Positions 11,239 through 24,276 of a stretch of 64,000 nt of DNA are shown here, piece by piece. This DNA comes from Ananas comosus (lineage: Eukaryota > Streptophyta > Magnoliopsida > Poales > Bromeliaceae), in contig NC_033632.1 in NCBI RefSeq assembly GCF_001540865.1, forward strand, positions 6,239,228 through 6,303,227, written 5' to 3'. Made by a program: the position numbers and the translations under genes. The notes below the pieces were generated by a model that was not told the DNA's origin, ran no database searches, and worked only from the letters and a program-made list of their open reading frames with translations. Numbering within the stretch: position 1 is the stretch's first letter; the number at the start of each line of letters is the position of its first letter.

Positions 11239-11786
11239 GTGGTCAAGAGAACTTTTCGATATTTAAAAGAAACTAGTGATCTCGTCCTCTGCTTCCAAGC
11301 TGGGGACCTGAGATTGAAAGGATATAGCTATGCTGATTGGGGCGGTGATAGAGATGAGCGCAGGTCCACCTCAGGCTATGTGTTTATGCTTGGAGGTGGG
11401 GCAATTTTCTGGTGCAGTAAGAAGCAGGGCTACATTGCCTTGTCAACCATGGAAGCGGAGTACGTTGCTTGTTCAGCGGCCGTTAAGGAGGCTGTTTGGC
11501 TGATGAGATTTCTCCAGCACCTCGACATCGTGACTCGAGCTGATGAACCTGTCGAGATGTTTTCTGACAGCATGACTGTCTTGGAGTATGTGAAAGATCC
11601 CAAGTATCATGGCAGGACAAAGCATATAGTATCGGTTTTCACTACATTCGAGACATGATTAGGCTAGGTGAGGTCGTTCTTAGACATATCTCCACTACTA
11701 GGATGGTGGCTGATCCGTTGACTAAACCGATAGCTAGGGATATGTTCCAGACCCACGTTAGGTGTTTTGGTCTTCGCAGTTTTTGA
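11239..11786 (+). pseudogene. Copia RNase H part
   Basis: The frame shows GYSYADWGGDRDERRSTSGYV and then STMEAEYVACSAAVKEAVW, both standard copia RNase H landmarks. A one-base shift near 11638 moves the reading to HYIRDMIRLGEVVLRHI and VADPLTKPIARDMF, ending at the natural stop 11784-11786. Confidence 0.88.
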
Positions 11787-12957
11787 TGTATTGACATTAT
11801 CTTACACTTTATTAATGAAATATGTTTTTCTCCTTTTAATGTGACTGCGTAATTGATACTAGTAGGTACATGTTCGATAAGTCACCAGGCTCAGATCAAC
11901 CCACTCACATAGATGATCGCCCTGGCACCTAGGTGGTGAGCAGGATGAGACTAGATAATCATATTAAACTTGAGTAGTTGTAATATGATTACTTTGTTCA
12001 TATATGTTATGAATGAAGTATTGATATAATTTAAAAGTCACCTTAATTAGTTTAAAATGAGACTCTAAAGAGATGGATATGAAAGTTTTTCTGTGAAATT
12101 TCATATCGAGCCTGTATAGTAGCCGAACCAGTGATCAGATTAGAGAGATGACTTGAGTTGTGATTGTTAGATACATTAGTGGTTCCTAGACCAAGGTTCG
12201 TATGGCGTTTTTTCCAGAGCGTGACACAACCTATTAAGTGGGAGCTTCGCCATAGTATACATATCATACTGTATGTGCTTGTCGACCAGTTAATAAAGTG
12301 ACATAAGTTCTTCCCTCCATATCACTATGTGAGCACTAACCTTTTTGTGCCCTCAACTTAGAACTACGTTATGAAGTGGAGGTCCAAAGTAATTAACTTA
12401 GCGTGTATCTCAGGTCATGAGAAAATATGATCTTGCGGTAAAGTGCTTGGACCAATACAGATTAACGTGCATGAGGGGTTGAGGAAGATGTTTCGATAAC
12501 ACATCGCGTAAGTCAAGCCTCATTGCCCGGGCGATTATCTCAGTTGTATTACTTGAGATAATCATGAGTACGAGAAATAACTATAGGGTCAAGCCCTGTC
12601 ATTACAGGAGAGAGACTTTGTGATGCTTTTTCTATAAATATGCGCTTTTTCTATAAATATGCGCTTTTTATATAAATATACGCTTTTTCAGGATATTTAG
12701 GAGGTTCCGTTATTCTATAAATATGCGTTTTTTCTCTCCCGTGTCATACGATCTAATTTGATCTAAGAGAATCCATGATAAATCTTCCTTCTTCTTTCTC
12801 TTCTTCTTCTCTGGGATTCCCACCTACATTCTCAGGGTTTTGAAGTATGGACATAGAAGAGAACTCGTGTAAAAAAGTGAATTCTCGAAAGCCGAGAGTT
12901 GGACTTCGTCCAGGATTGACTAATTATCGAGTGGGTAGGCTTCGGAGGAGCTAAAGA
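11787..12957 (+). mobile_element. Copia 3' untranslated and LTR-like region
   Basis: Directly downstream of the copia stop. A polypurine-like AAGTGGGAG at 12235-12243 could mark the PPT, with the 3' LTR following to about 12957. The region contains clustered TATA boxes at 12632-12725 and a TTCTTC-rich leader near 12785-12815, as expected for U3-R-U5. No second LTR is present upstream of 9092, so the element is truncated and the LTR limits are approximate. Confidence 0.55.
12632..12688 (+). promoter_or_regulatory. Three tandem 19-bp TATA-box units in the LTR
   Basis: CTATAAATATGCGCTTTTT starts at 12632 and 12651, and a close variant starts at 12670. A fourth TATAAATATGCG occurs at 12715-12726. 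Each unit has a good TATA core, so the LTR promoter appears iterated. Confidence 0.7.
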
Positions 12958-13040
12958 TGTTCAAAACACAAAAAGTGCTTTGGAGTCGAGTCCGCGAGAG
13001 TAAATGATGCAAAATCTGCACTTGGCAGATTCTGCTCTCG

Positions 13041-13308
13041 GGGACCGGTCCCTGGCGGCGAGGACTGGTTCCCGTAAGCAGGAATTATGGCAGAGGGGAG
13101 GTCTGCGCAAAACTGCTCTTGGGGACCGATCCCTGGTGGGAGGGACCGGTTCCCGTAGCTGAGAGTTGCAGCAGGCGCCCGATGCAACCGGTCTCTTGGG
13201 CAAGGACCGGTCCTCCACGGTCCGGTCTCTCGAGCAAGGACCGGTTCCCGTACGCGTGTTGCGGGGAATTGCTCTCGGGGACCGGTCCTCCCGTTGAGAG
13301 ACCGGTCC
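13041..13308 (+). repeat. Array of palindromic GGACCGGTCC motifs
   Basis: About ten occurrences of a GGGACCGGTYCC-like palindrome lie within 270 bp (for example 13041-13052, 13142-13153, 13204-13213, 13236-13247, 13278-13287, 13298-13308). Spacers are 20-50 bp. They sit upstream of the TATA box of the LTR, where enhancer repeats are expected. Confidence 0.8.
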
Positions 13309-13392
13309 CTCTGCGCGAAAATTGCCGAGGCAGGGCAGGTTGAGAGAAGTAAAGTGGAGGGGCTTTTATGCAAAATGTCATGAGTTGAGTGG

Positions 13393-13398
13393 TATAAA
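13393..13398 (+). promoter_or_regulatory. Predicted TATA box of the gypsy LTR
   Basis: TATAAA in GGTATAAAGAGG is followed about 30-40 bp downstream by a CT-rich tract, a typical arrangement for a plant LTR promoter. Confidence 0.5.
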
Positions 13399-15375
13399 GA
13401 GGCTGAGCCTTCTCCTCTCTCTCATTCTCACCCTCACTCTCACATTCTCTCTCTCTCACTAAACTCTTTCTCTCTCTCCCTCTCTTGAGCAAGGTAGAAG
13501 GAGAAGAAGAAGAGGAAGAAGAAGAAGGAAAGAAAGGTGGAGGAGAAAAAGGAGATCTAGGAGAAGGCCTTGGACACCTTCACCTCCCTCTTCTCTCCCC
13601 TTTGGTGTAGCTTAAGAGGTAAGCTCTTGAACCCTAACAATGGTAGAACCTAGGGTTTTGGATTTCTAGCTTTAGAAATGGGTCAAATGAAATCCTAGCA
13701 TGATTAGTTGATGCTTTAAGCTAGAATTTAGGGATTTATTGATGGTTTGCTATAGGTGCAAACCTAGGGTTCCAAAGTGGGGTCTTTGATAAATGATGAG
13801 ATTGATCTCATTTGATAGCTTGTGAACCTAATTGATAGGTGTCTAAACGCGGGGGCGAAGTTGGATTTTCGATTCGTCGAGCGGGTGAAAAGCTATCAGC
13901 GAAATATAGCCGATTGAGCATCGTTTTGGACCAAGGAGGCCGAGACATCGTCGTAACGTTCGTTGGGAAGTGTTTCTAGAACCTTCGTACCCTCAAAAGG
14001 TGGGGGGTGTCATTCCGAAGCAACCGAGCTCTTTTCTATGTCTTAGAAATATATGATTTTCATCTCTTGCATGTTGCATTGTAGGATTGCATTGTAGTAC
14101 CTTTTTCTTATGCTTCTAAATATTAACCTAGTATGCATGTAATACTTGGTGAAATGGATAGGTAAGGATTGGATCGAAACATGGATCCTATAGTGCCAAA
14201 AGAAAGAGATGAACTCGATGGTTATTCAGTGACATAGAGAGTGGAATTAATGTAGTGTATTTGACACTAGAGGTTCATGAACTTAGGGATAGGTGGATTC
14301 CCTAGTAAACGACTCGTGAACAATAAACTTAGTATAGCTAAGTAATTATGCATGAATGTCGGAATAGATGAGTTCTGAGAGAATGTTAGCCCTAGTTCGT
14401 AGGGTATCCTCACGTGGAGAGGATAGATCAAGCTCACGGTCTGTTATTCGGGATGGTAAAGCCATCCGTATCCTCACATGGAGAGGAATTGTCGTCGAGT
14501 ACTCCGGAGTGTCGTGCGATTAGGACAGAGTTGATGTCCGCAGACAGTCCCGGGTTCAAGGGCATATGGAGTCTCCTTACCCTATGGGATGGATATGTGA
14601 GGCGTAGGCAATCCCAAGGGTTTCACCACAGATTGGGTAAATGAAAGGTTAATATTGTCATCGAACATTGCTTATCGAATATGGATCGAACTTGTTAGCA
14701 TGATAGTAAACTTTTACTAAATGATGCATGCATTCATTTCACATGATTATGGGCATAGTAGTATAGTTTTTCTATTATGTCTTTACAGCTTTGATATATA
14801 TATCTATCTATTTCGTTGTTACTTTTGCCCACTTGGACCTAGTGGGGAGATCGGCAGAGTCGGCGGCTGAGCCCACTGGAAACTATGGAAGATAGTTCTC
14901 ACCCCACTTTATTTCCAAGGCTAGGTACAGGTTTGCCGGGCGAGGGCCGCGGCAAGGGGATCGCGCCTGACCAGTGAGGATTATTGGTAGAGTAGTAGCT
15001 TTCCTTTTGCATTAGCACACCTATGTATTTGAGAGAGATTCATGTAGGTGAGGACTTTGGAGAGCTATGTACTTGATGAGCATGTATTCATTTTGGGAAA
15101 GAAAATATAATTGTATAAAGAATGCAAATGTGATGTAATAGTTAGTAGTTCTCTTTTTATTTCACTTGTGTATCTTGTGGATTACTTGCTCTTCGTTGTT
15201 GGCACTATTTGTGCCCCGTTGATCGTGTATGTATGAATTTAATTTTTCTGGGTAAATTCTTGTACATGATCAGCTTGTGAGCCTTGGGCGGGTAGGGGAG
15301 TTGCTGCCCGTTCGACGTTCGTTCGCCGCGCCCAAACCGTGCCAAATTAGTAGGGGTTTCGGGGCGGGAGCGTGA

Positions 15376-15589
15376 CAACTCGGGTGGCCCTCTTTGATTG
15401 GCATCTATCCGTATCCAACGCAACCGATTTGTGACGCGAGGCTTAGGCGTGGGAGAAGCCGAGATATGTGGGAGATCTAGAAGCATCAAAATCAAGACGA
15501 TCCAAGCAGGCTAATAAAACAAGCAATCCGATCCGATTCTGGTTCCTGGATACGTTAGCTTCCCAGTTTGTAAGTTTCTGCTGCCTTCT
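15376..15589. other. Unassigned short stretch
   Basis: No gene or clear element between the gypsy LTR and the next MITE. Open frames here are short and lack domains. Confidence 0.4.
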
Positions 15590-15770
15590 TATTTCCAACA
15601 ATAGACAAGAGAATAATATCGAAAAGTATGAAATTTAATTTTTCAAATAGTTTAAATGGTTTAGATCATGTTTAACGATGCCGATCATCGATTTGGAGGC
15701 TCCATTATTGAAAACAAATCGGTGGCAACAAAACTTGTTCCTACTGATAGCATTCCATCTCAATTCTCTC
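15590..15770. mobile_element. Half of a long palindromic MITE
   Basis: Only the right arm is present: the phrase 'gccgatcatcgatttggaggctcc', then 'tcggtggcaacaaaac' and a tip 'agcattccatctcaattc'. The order matches the right arm of the copies at 21689 and 20531. The left arm is missing. Confidence 0.65.
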
Positions 15771-15782
15771 TCTCTATATAGT

Positions 15783-15941
15783 TATGCTGGAATACTAATA
15801 GTATGTGAATAGTATTTACTATCCACTTTTTAACTATTGGGATGTTTAGGGTTTAGTGGGTAGTTGGTGGAATAATAATAATCGAAGAGTGGAAAAGTGT
15901 ATAGTAATCACTATTTATGTACTATTAATAGTATCTTTGTT

Positions 15942-15943
<2 letters not shown>
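15783..15943. mobile_element. Short hairpin-tip MITE
   Basis: The element starts GCTGGAATACTAATAGTATG and ends ACTATTAATAGTATC, with inverted body phrases on either side of GGTTTAGTGGGTAG. The element at 19756-19924 is a second copy. Confidence 0.65.

Positions 15944-16012
<69 letters not shown>
15944..16012. repeat. (TC)n(TA)n microsatellite
   Basis: A TC run passes directly into a TA run between two short MITEs. Confidence 0.95.
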
Positions 16013-16266
16013 CATTAGGCTAGAATACTATTAATAGTAAAACACTCTTTTTGCTATCAAGTTTTTAACCCTTGGATGAAAAATTGTAGGGTCAGAATGA
16101 TATTAGTCGGTTAGAGTTGAGTGGTCCCCCTAGGATTGAATGGTCCGCACTGGGTTATAGTATTTAATCCAATGGTTAGAAATAATGAAAAGAGTTGATC
16201 CAAAGGCTAAAAAACTGGTAGCAACAATGGAATTTTGCTACTAATAGCAACCCAGTCCAATTCTAT
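16011..16266. mobile_element. Short hairpin-tip MITE
   Basis: The left end is TTAGGCTAGAATACTATT followed by AATAGTAAAAC. The right end is TTTTGCTACTAATAGCAAC then CCAGTCCAATTC. The body contains 'gggtcagaatgatattag' and 'gggttatagtatttaatcc'. A corrupted second copy lies at 28082-28332. Confidence 0.7.
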
Positions 16267-16472
16267 ATATATATATATAATTATAATTTCATACTCATAT
16301 TTCTTTTCATTTATCATGATATCAACAATTTGAAATTTCTAAAAATTTTTTAAAAAAAACTGAAGATAGTGAATCATTCCCATCTTTAAAATGCAGTAAA
16401 CTATGCAACGAAAGAAGAAACAACAAATAGAAATTGAAGGCAAAATTGACGTTTTGAAAATGACAAATGGGC

Positions 16473-17236
16473 GCTTATAAACGACAATGACTCTATCTCT
16501 TGGCGATGGCATGTGGATGGACGGTTTTAGGTACGACGAGCTTACAACTTCCTTATCTATGATGGGGTGAACACAAACTACATCCCTTGCCTCTGGACGA
16601 TCAAGATCCCGCTAAGAGTGAAAATCTTCATGTGGCTCGCAGCGAGAAACAAAATCCTGACCGTCGACACTCTCGCGAAAAGGGGATGGGTTGGACCATC
16701 GATTTGTTCCCTTTGCTCAAGGAGCGGAGAGAATTTACAGCACATCTTCTTCTCCTGCACATACTCAGTGACCGTTTGGAATCATCTTCTACAACACCAT
16801 CTGACCACTCATCGTGCCTTGCTCGCCCTACCGGGGGATCTTCCTGCTCGCTGGAATCGTGCACGAATCTCAATCAGGGGACGTCGGCGCAGAAGAGGCT
16901 TCGACACCTTGCTCACATCAACTTGTTGGGAATTATGGAAGGAACGAAACAAACGAATGTTTGACAACCAGCTATCTAGAGGCGACAAAATTGAAAGAAA
17001 AGTGATAGACATCATGGCTCTGTGGCAATGGGCTCTGGGAACGTGGTGGCTGTAGGATAGTGCCTTGCTGTGCTTTCTTTGCTGTGTTTTCTTTACTTGT
17101 TATGTTACCTTTTCTTATGCTGTGGGTGTGGAGTTTTCCTTCGGTTTGCTTAGGCTACAACCAACGGAAACTAGGTCTATAAGACTCTTTTGGTTCTCTA
17201 AACACAAATAGGTTATATCCCTGTTTACTCAAAAAA
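16473..17236 (+). mobile_element. 5'-truncated LINE with zf-RVT domain
   Basis: Only the C-terminal end of a plant L1-type ORF2 remains. The frame 16567-17052 reads IPLRVKIFMWLAARNKILT, then CSLCSRSGENLQHIFFSC, which gives the C-x2-C...H...C pattern of the zinc-binding RT-associated domain (zf-RVT, PF13966). The frame ends WWL plus stop. The insert is bounded by an imperfect 14-bp direct repeat, AATGACAAAYGGGC at 16459-16472 and 17237-17250, with an A run before the right copy. This fits target-primed integration and 5' truncation. Confidence 0.85.
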
Positions 17237-17250
17237 AATGACAAACGGGC

Positions 17251-18157
17251 CGGTAGTAACGCGGATAATAATCATATTCATTATACAATAACTTCCTCTG
17301 TACAAATACACTTTAATTTGATATTTCTAATTTTGGAAGGACATTTGTGTAACTATGAATGATTTTATAGGCATTTAGTTAGTTTTCTTGTTCTCTCTTG
17401 GTTCAAGTTCGTAGAGATCACAAAAAGCTCGCTTCTCAATTTGAATGCAAAAAAGGTAAATTGAAATTGATCATATTTTTCTAACATTTGGTGTTACTAT
17501 CTCTCAATCTTGTTAAAATTAGTTAATTTGTTGCATTGGAGTCAAATAAGACAAGAATAGACATTTTGTGGTCACATATCTATCTACAGGTGACAACACC
17601 TGACCCACATGGAAATGGTTAAGCTGGGCATAATGTTATATAGAACTTGTGGCTGAACACAAATTGCTTTGATTAAGACATAAGCTTGATTATGTCCTCC
17701 AAATGGAAAGCACACATCTACTAATGTATACTACCTCTCTTAGCATAACTGTCTTTAATTAACTGGAATCTCATTTAATTTAGTAACTTCATTTACTACG
17801 AACTTTTCATAATAGAAGTGTGTGTAGTAGGAGACAAATTAGTCACATTAAGATGCCATTCACATCACTTCATTGAGAGAATAATTTTATATGTCCCTAA
17901 TGAACCAAAAATAACACTGCCATATACAAAGAGGACCAACAAAAAAAAAAAAAGTCACACTAGTGCAAGAGCTTATGAAGCTTAATTTCAGCTTAATTTA
18001 AGCTTGAACTTGAAAACAGTCAAATCCCAGCTACACATTTAACATTTCTCCACACCTTAAAAAACCAAGTTTATATCAACATATCCATCATTAATTAATT
18101 AAGCTTTTTTTTTTTGTTGGACAACTCCATTACAATGAGGTGGTTTAATTAATTATT
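17251..18157. other. Intergenic DNA downstream of the transporter gene
   Basis: AT-rich, no domain-bearing frame and no repeat recognised by eye. The last 100 bases would include the 3' UTR of the minus-strand transporter gene. An AATAAT-like word lies directly after its stop codon on the minus strand, too close to be a convincing poly(A) signal. Confidence 0.5.
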
Positions 18158-18332
18158 TCATGCAATATCTGTGGCTGCAGCTGCTTCATTATCTTTATGT
18201 GAGCTCTCTTGGTTGAGGAGCGGGTGCCTTGTTAAATCTTGATCCACCACTTGGCTTGTAGCCTTTTTCTCCTCACTTTTACCCCACAGTACAAAGTAGA
18301 GACCAATCACTATGAGGATAGAACCAAATATC
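18158..18332 (-). CDS. Transporter exon 7 (last exon)
   Basis: A 175-bp exon starting in phase with IFGSILIVIGLYFVLWGK, the last membrane span, followed by SEEKKATSQ and a short hydrophilic tail ending ATDIA and TGA. The acceptor follows a pyrimidine run. It lies 11.4 kb from exon 6 as assembled. Confidence 0.92.
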
Positions 18333-19711
18333 CTGAAAAAAAAAGAAGAAAAAGAACAAGAAAAAAAAAAAAAGAAAACCAATAATATTAAAGATAAGCA
18401 TGCTATTCAAGAGCCCCAAAACTTTTCGATTAAATTATATAGTGACCCCTCAAATGACCCATAGCTTTATAATTAAATACCCTCTAGCTAAAAATGCTAA
18501 AATATTAGAAATATCCACTATAAATATTACAAACACTAAAAACTGCCCATGTGGACTGACTTCACAAAACCCCTCCAATTGTAGGCTATTTGAAATTACC
18601 CCCTCAACTACAAACTTTTTGATTGGGGCCCCTTAACTTTTGTCTTTTTTTCTTTTTTGAATAGAGTTTTTCTACTCATTGTAGTTTGAAAATCTTGTAA
18701 AATTTAGTAGCTCTATTAACTTTCGTCAGTTAACTGATTTAGTTTTATCTGCTAAAAAGCATTTAAAATAATTAAATTTGGCAAAACTATTGATGAATTT
18801 GGTGAAGTCTTCAGTTTATTTGACTGAAATCACTTAAATCCTAAAATAGGTAGAAGTTTAGGGGTCCGAATAAAAGAAGTAGAGGTTGAGGAGGCGATTT
18901 CAGATTGGCCTATAGTTGAGGGCCGGGTGTCTACATACATTTTTACCTAATATGTATTTTATTAAGTTATATGTGGTATTTTTAACTTTTGAGGTGTATA
19001 TATATAATTGAGTTAACATACAATAGATATAAAGTAAGGTATCATTTGGTTTAGTAATAAGCTGTTTTTTGTTATTCTTAGTATAGGTACAACTCCTGGG
19101 ATAAACATAAACTAGATTATTTCTAGGAATAAGAAAAATAATATTTGTATAGTTAGATAAGAATAGCAAGAACAAGAATAATTATAGTTTTAAAATGATA
19201 GTATTTTACCTAATTACTTAACATCAAAATAGTAATTAAATAATAATTTACTAACTTAATTAATTAATTAAGTAACCATAATTACTATTTGATGACCATC
19301 AATGTTAGAATTAATTAATATATTAATCAACTGTTAATTAATTAACCATGAGTATTGTTAATTAATAAATTAATTAACCATTAGTAATTTGACAAGTTAA
19401 TAAATTACTAATTTAATTTAATAAAAGTAATAAATTATTTAGTTAATTATTTAATTAGATAGATTGGTCAAAATATTAATTGCTTAATCAATATAAATAT
19501 TAGCTATTGTATAAGCGCACTAAATAAGTAATTTTAATTAACTAATTAATTAATTATTAATAATAAGTTAATTACTCAAAAAGTTAATTAAATATTTATT
19601 AGAGTAATAAATCAAATGGTTAATTACTTATCTAGTTAATATATAATACGTTAATTAGCATTAATTAGTATAAGTATCGAGGTTTTCTTTTTTTTTTTAG
19701 CTGAAAATGTG

Positions 19712-19753
<42 letters not shown>

Positions 19754-19932
19754 ATAAGAACTAGAATACTATTGTTGTTAGTGTGAGAATAATACTTACT
19801 ATCAACTTTTGGATTATTGGGTGCCTAGGGTTTATTGGGGGTTTGTCGAATAGTAATAATCTAAAAATAAACAGTTGATAGCAAATATTATTCATTTACT
19901 ATGAATAGTATACCAGCTAAGCTCTCTCCCTT

Positions 19933-19968
<36 letters not shown>

Positions 19969-21624
19969 GGGTCTGGCTACTATCCTATTAATAGGATTGA
20001 GACCATTGTCCTATCAAGTCGATTTGAATGATCGGAACTTCAAATTGATAATCGGCACCATTGAAGTTGATCTACACAATTAGAAATGTTTAGAAACCAA
20101 ATTTTGTATTATTTAAAAATCACTATCAAGTTCATCTTAAAAGTTGAAAAATGAACGGTCATAAATGAATAACCTTCTTAAAATAGAGGTTAGACTTTCT
20201 CAGTTTGTAATCAGAGTGATCAAACATCATCTAAATAGTATAAAGAATTTTCTACCAAAAATTCAAGTAATTTGGTTTGCTCTACACCATTAAACAAGCA
20301 AACGGCTCATATAAGCCGTCAAAAATTGTCGATTTTACGACACTTTGATTACCATGTAAACCATTATCAAAATTTATGAAATTTAGTTTCTAGATATTTC
20401 AAATACTCTAGATCAACTTCAACGACTCCGATCATTGATTCGGAATCTCAATCATCAAGAACAACTTGATAGGACAAGTGCTCCTATCCTATTAATAGGA
20501 TAGTAGCATTAGCATATATATATATATATAGTTGACCTAGAATACTATCTAGCAAATGGTTCCGTTGCCACCAATTTATTTTCGATGGTGGAGCCTACAA
20601 ATTAACGATCGGCACCACTAAACATGATCTATACCACTTGAAGTGTTTAGAAATCAAATTTTATACATTTTTTATATTGTTCTCTTATCCATTGAGTGGA
20701 CAAAAAAATGAACGGCTGAAAATGAATATTCTTTAAAAAATGGTGATAGGAGTCTTGTAATCAAGATCAAGAGTATAGATCTTGTTTTAAATAGTTTAAA
20801 GAATTTTCTAAAAAAAATTCAATTGATTTGAATATATTTATGCCGTTAAACGAGAAAACGCCTCATATCGGCCATTAAAATTACGAATTTTGAAACCCTT
20901 TGATCATTTGGCAAATATGTTGAAAAGATTTGAAATTTGATTTTTAAATACTTCAAATTATATAGATCATGTTCAACGGTACTGATCGTCGATTTGGAGG
21001 CTCTATCATCGAAAGCAAATGGGTGGCAACGGAGCCCGTTTGCTATCGATAATATTCCAGCTCAACTATATATATTTATATATAGTAGGGCTACTATACT
21101 CTTATGAGTATTGGACCCTTCGTACTCATAAGTTGTTTTCGATGATGGGGCTTCCGAATCGACGATCCACTCCGTTAAATATGATCTACAGTATTTGAAA
21201 CTTCTAAAAAATAAATTTCGTAATTTTTCGAAATCATTACAGAGTCCATCAAGCGGGTATAAAATGAATGGTTAAAATCGAATGACATCCTAAAAATGAA
21301 TGATCGGATCCTTCAATTTAAGATCGGAGTTATTAATCTTTATTTAAGTAGTGAACAGAATTTTCTATCAAAAATTCAACATATTTTGATTCTTTTTCAC
21401 CGTTAAACTAGCAAATATCTTATACCGGCGGTTAAAAATTGTCAATTTTGTGAGCTTTTGATCGTAAGGAAAATGATGTCGAAAAATTATGAAATTTAAT
21501 TTCTGGAAGTTTTAAATGCTCTAGATAATGTTTAACGTTGTGGATCATCAATTCGGAAGCTCTATCATCGAAAACAACTTATGAGTATGAGGGCCATCGT
21601 ACTCATAAAAGTATAGTAGCCGGA

Positions 21625-21684
<60 letters not shown>

Positions 21685-23361
21685 ATAGTTGAGCTAGAAT
21701 ACTATCTAGCAAACGGTACCGTTGCCACCAATTTGTTTTCGATGGTGGAGCCTCCAAATCGATGATCGGCACCGCTAAACATGATCTATACCACTTGAAG
21801 TGTTTAGAAATCAAATTTCATACATTTTTTATATTGTTCTCTTATTCATCAAGTGGACACAAAAATGAATGGCTGAAAATGAATATTCTTTTAAAAATGA
21901 TGATAGGAGTCTTGTAATCAAGATCAAGAGTATAGATCTTGTTTTAAATAGTTTAAAGAATTTTCTAACAAAAATTCAATTGATTTGAATATCTTTACGC
22001 CGTTAAACGCGAAAACGACTCATATCGGCCATTAAAACTACAAATTTTGAAATCCTTTGATCATTAGGCAAATGATGTTGAAAAGATTTGAAATTTGATT
22101 TTTAAACACTTTAAGTGGTATAGATCATATTCAACGGTACCGATCGTCGATTTGGAGGCTCTATCATCGAAAACAAATGGGTGGCAACGGAGCCCGTTTG
22201 CTATCGATAGTATTCCAGCTCAACTCTATAGAGTTGAGCTAGAATATATATATATAGAGTTGAGCTAGAATACTCCCAGAATATCCCAAAGCACCATGAA
22301 GGTGTGCTTTTGAGTTTTAGCTATTGGATGAGAGATGTAGGTTGAGATGATAGTGGTAGGTGGTGATATTAATACTATATATATAATATATAGAGCTAGA
22401 ATACTCCCAAACTATCATGAAGGTGGTGCTTTTGAGTTTGCCATTGATGGAGAGATGTAGTGTTTGAGATGATATGATGGTAGTGGTCTAGTGTTGTGGT
22501 AAGGTTCGATAGTGTTATGATCCCNNNNNNNNNNNNNNNNNNNNNNNNNGGCCGGGTCTAGCACAAACATTTTTGACCTAATATCGTTTTATTAAGTTAT
22601 ATGTGATATTTTTAAACTTTTGAGTGCTATATATAATAATGAGGTTAAATACAATAGATATATAGTAAAGGTATCATTGTTTAAGTAAATAAGCTGTTTT
22701 TGGTTATTCCCTTATATAGGTTACAACCCTGGATAACATAAATTTGATTATTTCTAGAATAAAAAATATATTTGTATAGTTAGATAAGAATAGCAGAACA
22801 AGAATAATATATGTTGTTAACAAATGGTAGGTATTTTACCACATAAGTGACTTAACAATCAAAATAGTTAAATAATAAATTTACTAACTTAATTAATTAA
22901 TTAATAACCATAAATATGATTGATAACATCATGTTTAGAATTTATAATATATGTTAATCAACTGTTAAATTAATTAACCATGAGTATTGTTAATTACAAT
23001 TAATTAATTCACCAATTAGTAATTTGACAAGTTTAATAAATTACTAATTTAATTTAATAATAAAGTAATAAATTATCTTAGTTAATTATTTAATTAGATA
23101 GATTGGTCAAAATGATAATCTTAATCAATATAATATACTTAGCCTATTGTAACGCACTAAATAATAATGTTAATTAAACTAATAATTAATTATTAATAAT
23201 AAGTTACGATTACTCAATACGTTAATTAATAATTTATGAGAGTAATAAATCAGTGGTTAATTACTTACTGTTAATATATAATACGTTTAATTAGCATTAA
23301 TTAGTATTAAGTATCGAGTTTTCCTTCTTTTTTTTTTAGCTTGAAAAAATGGTGATATCAC

Positions 23362-23394
<33 letters not shown>

Positions 23395-24242
23395 CTAAAC
23401 GTGTAAGAACTGAATACTTATTGTTGTTAGTGTGAGAGATAATATTAACTAATCAACTTATTGGATTTATTGGTCGTAGGATTGCAATTGGGTTTGTTGA
23501 ATAGTATAATCTAAAAATAAAAGTGATAGCAAGATAGTATTCATTACTATGAATAGTATACAGCTAAGCTCTCATCTCCTTCCTAATCTCATCGTCTCTC
23601 CACCCGTTCCTATAGGCGAATTTCATTTAGAACTCACTCTCTCTCTCGTCTCTATATGTAGGGTCTGGCTACTATCCTATTATATATGATTGAGAATTGT
23701 CCTAACTCAAGTCGATTTGAATGATCTGGAACTTCAAATTGATAAATCGCACCGTTGAAGTTGATCTACACAATTTAGAATGTTTTAAAACCAAATTTTG
23801 TATTATTTAAAAATCACTATCAGTTTCATCTTAAGAGTTGAAAAATGAACGGTCATAAAATGAATAAATCACTTCTTTAAAATAGAGGTTGACTTTTCTC
23901 AAGTTTATAAAACAGAATTATCAAAGAATTATTCTAAATAGTATACAAGACTTTCTATCAAAATTCAAGTAATTTGGATTTCTCTACAAACCGAAAGCAA
24001 ACGGCTCATATAGGCGTCAAAATTTATCGATTTTCGACACTTTGGATACCACCTTAAACCATTACAAAAATCTTATAAATTTTATTTCTAGAATAGTTTC
24101 AAAAGTACTCTAGATCACTTCAACGGCTCACAGATCATTGATTATCGGAATCTCGATCACAGAAAACTTGCAAGGACAAGTGCTCATATCCTATTAATAG
24201 GATAGTTACATTAGCATATATATATATAGTATATATAGTATA

Positions 24243-24276
<34 letters not shown>

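Larger units (their letters stand above)
9092..11786 (+). pseudogene. Ty1/copia polyprotein remnant (integrase, RT, RNase H)
   Basis: This is a decayed copia pol region lacking gag and protease. From 9092 the frame reads WHARLAHIS then the CEPYLAGKACRKPFGK zinc-binding part of the integrase N terminus, IFIDDYSRYGYVHLL, HTDRDREL and TPQQNGVVEQRN, which contain the D and E regions of the core. Reverse transcriptase follows, with a copia-type YVDD motif near 10813-10824 and FQMDVKTTFLNG. RNase H shows STSGYVFMLGGGAIFW and STMEAEYVACS. The frame ends GLRSF plus TGA at 11784-11786. Stops at about 9119, 9270, 9306 and 10521 and several frameshifts (about 9400, 9480, 9760, 10980-11240, 11640) make it non-functional. 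Order integrase-RT-RNase H is diagnostic of copia. Confidence 0.93.
12958..15375 (+). mobile_element. Probable Ty3/gypsy LTR (solo or truncated)
   Basis: A 2.4-kb non-coding block with LTR organisation. It has a GC-rich U3 with a motif array (13041-13308), a TATA box (13393-13398), a pyrimidine-rich then purine-rich leader (13410-13560), and an R/U5-like part reaching GGCGGGAGCGTGAC near 15363-15376. The 3' phrases resemble long LTRs of plant Tekay/Del-type chromoviruses, from memory of that family. No gag-pol or matching second LTR is in the window. Borders are approximate and no target duplication was found. Confidence 0.5.

Noticed and set aside
12951..13492. Several overlapping Arg/Pro/Gly-rich frames on both strands
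   Set aside because: They arise from the GC-rich GGACCGGTCC array of the LTR. Both strands are open, which fits composition and not coding.
16809..17015. Minus-strand and alternate plus-strand frames over the LINE zf-RVT part
   Set aside because: They are shadows of the LINE ORF2 frame, which has the C-C-H-C pattern and fits the family.
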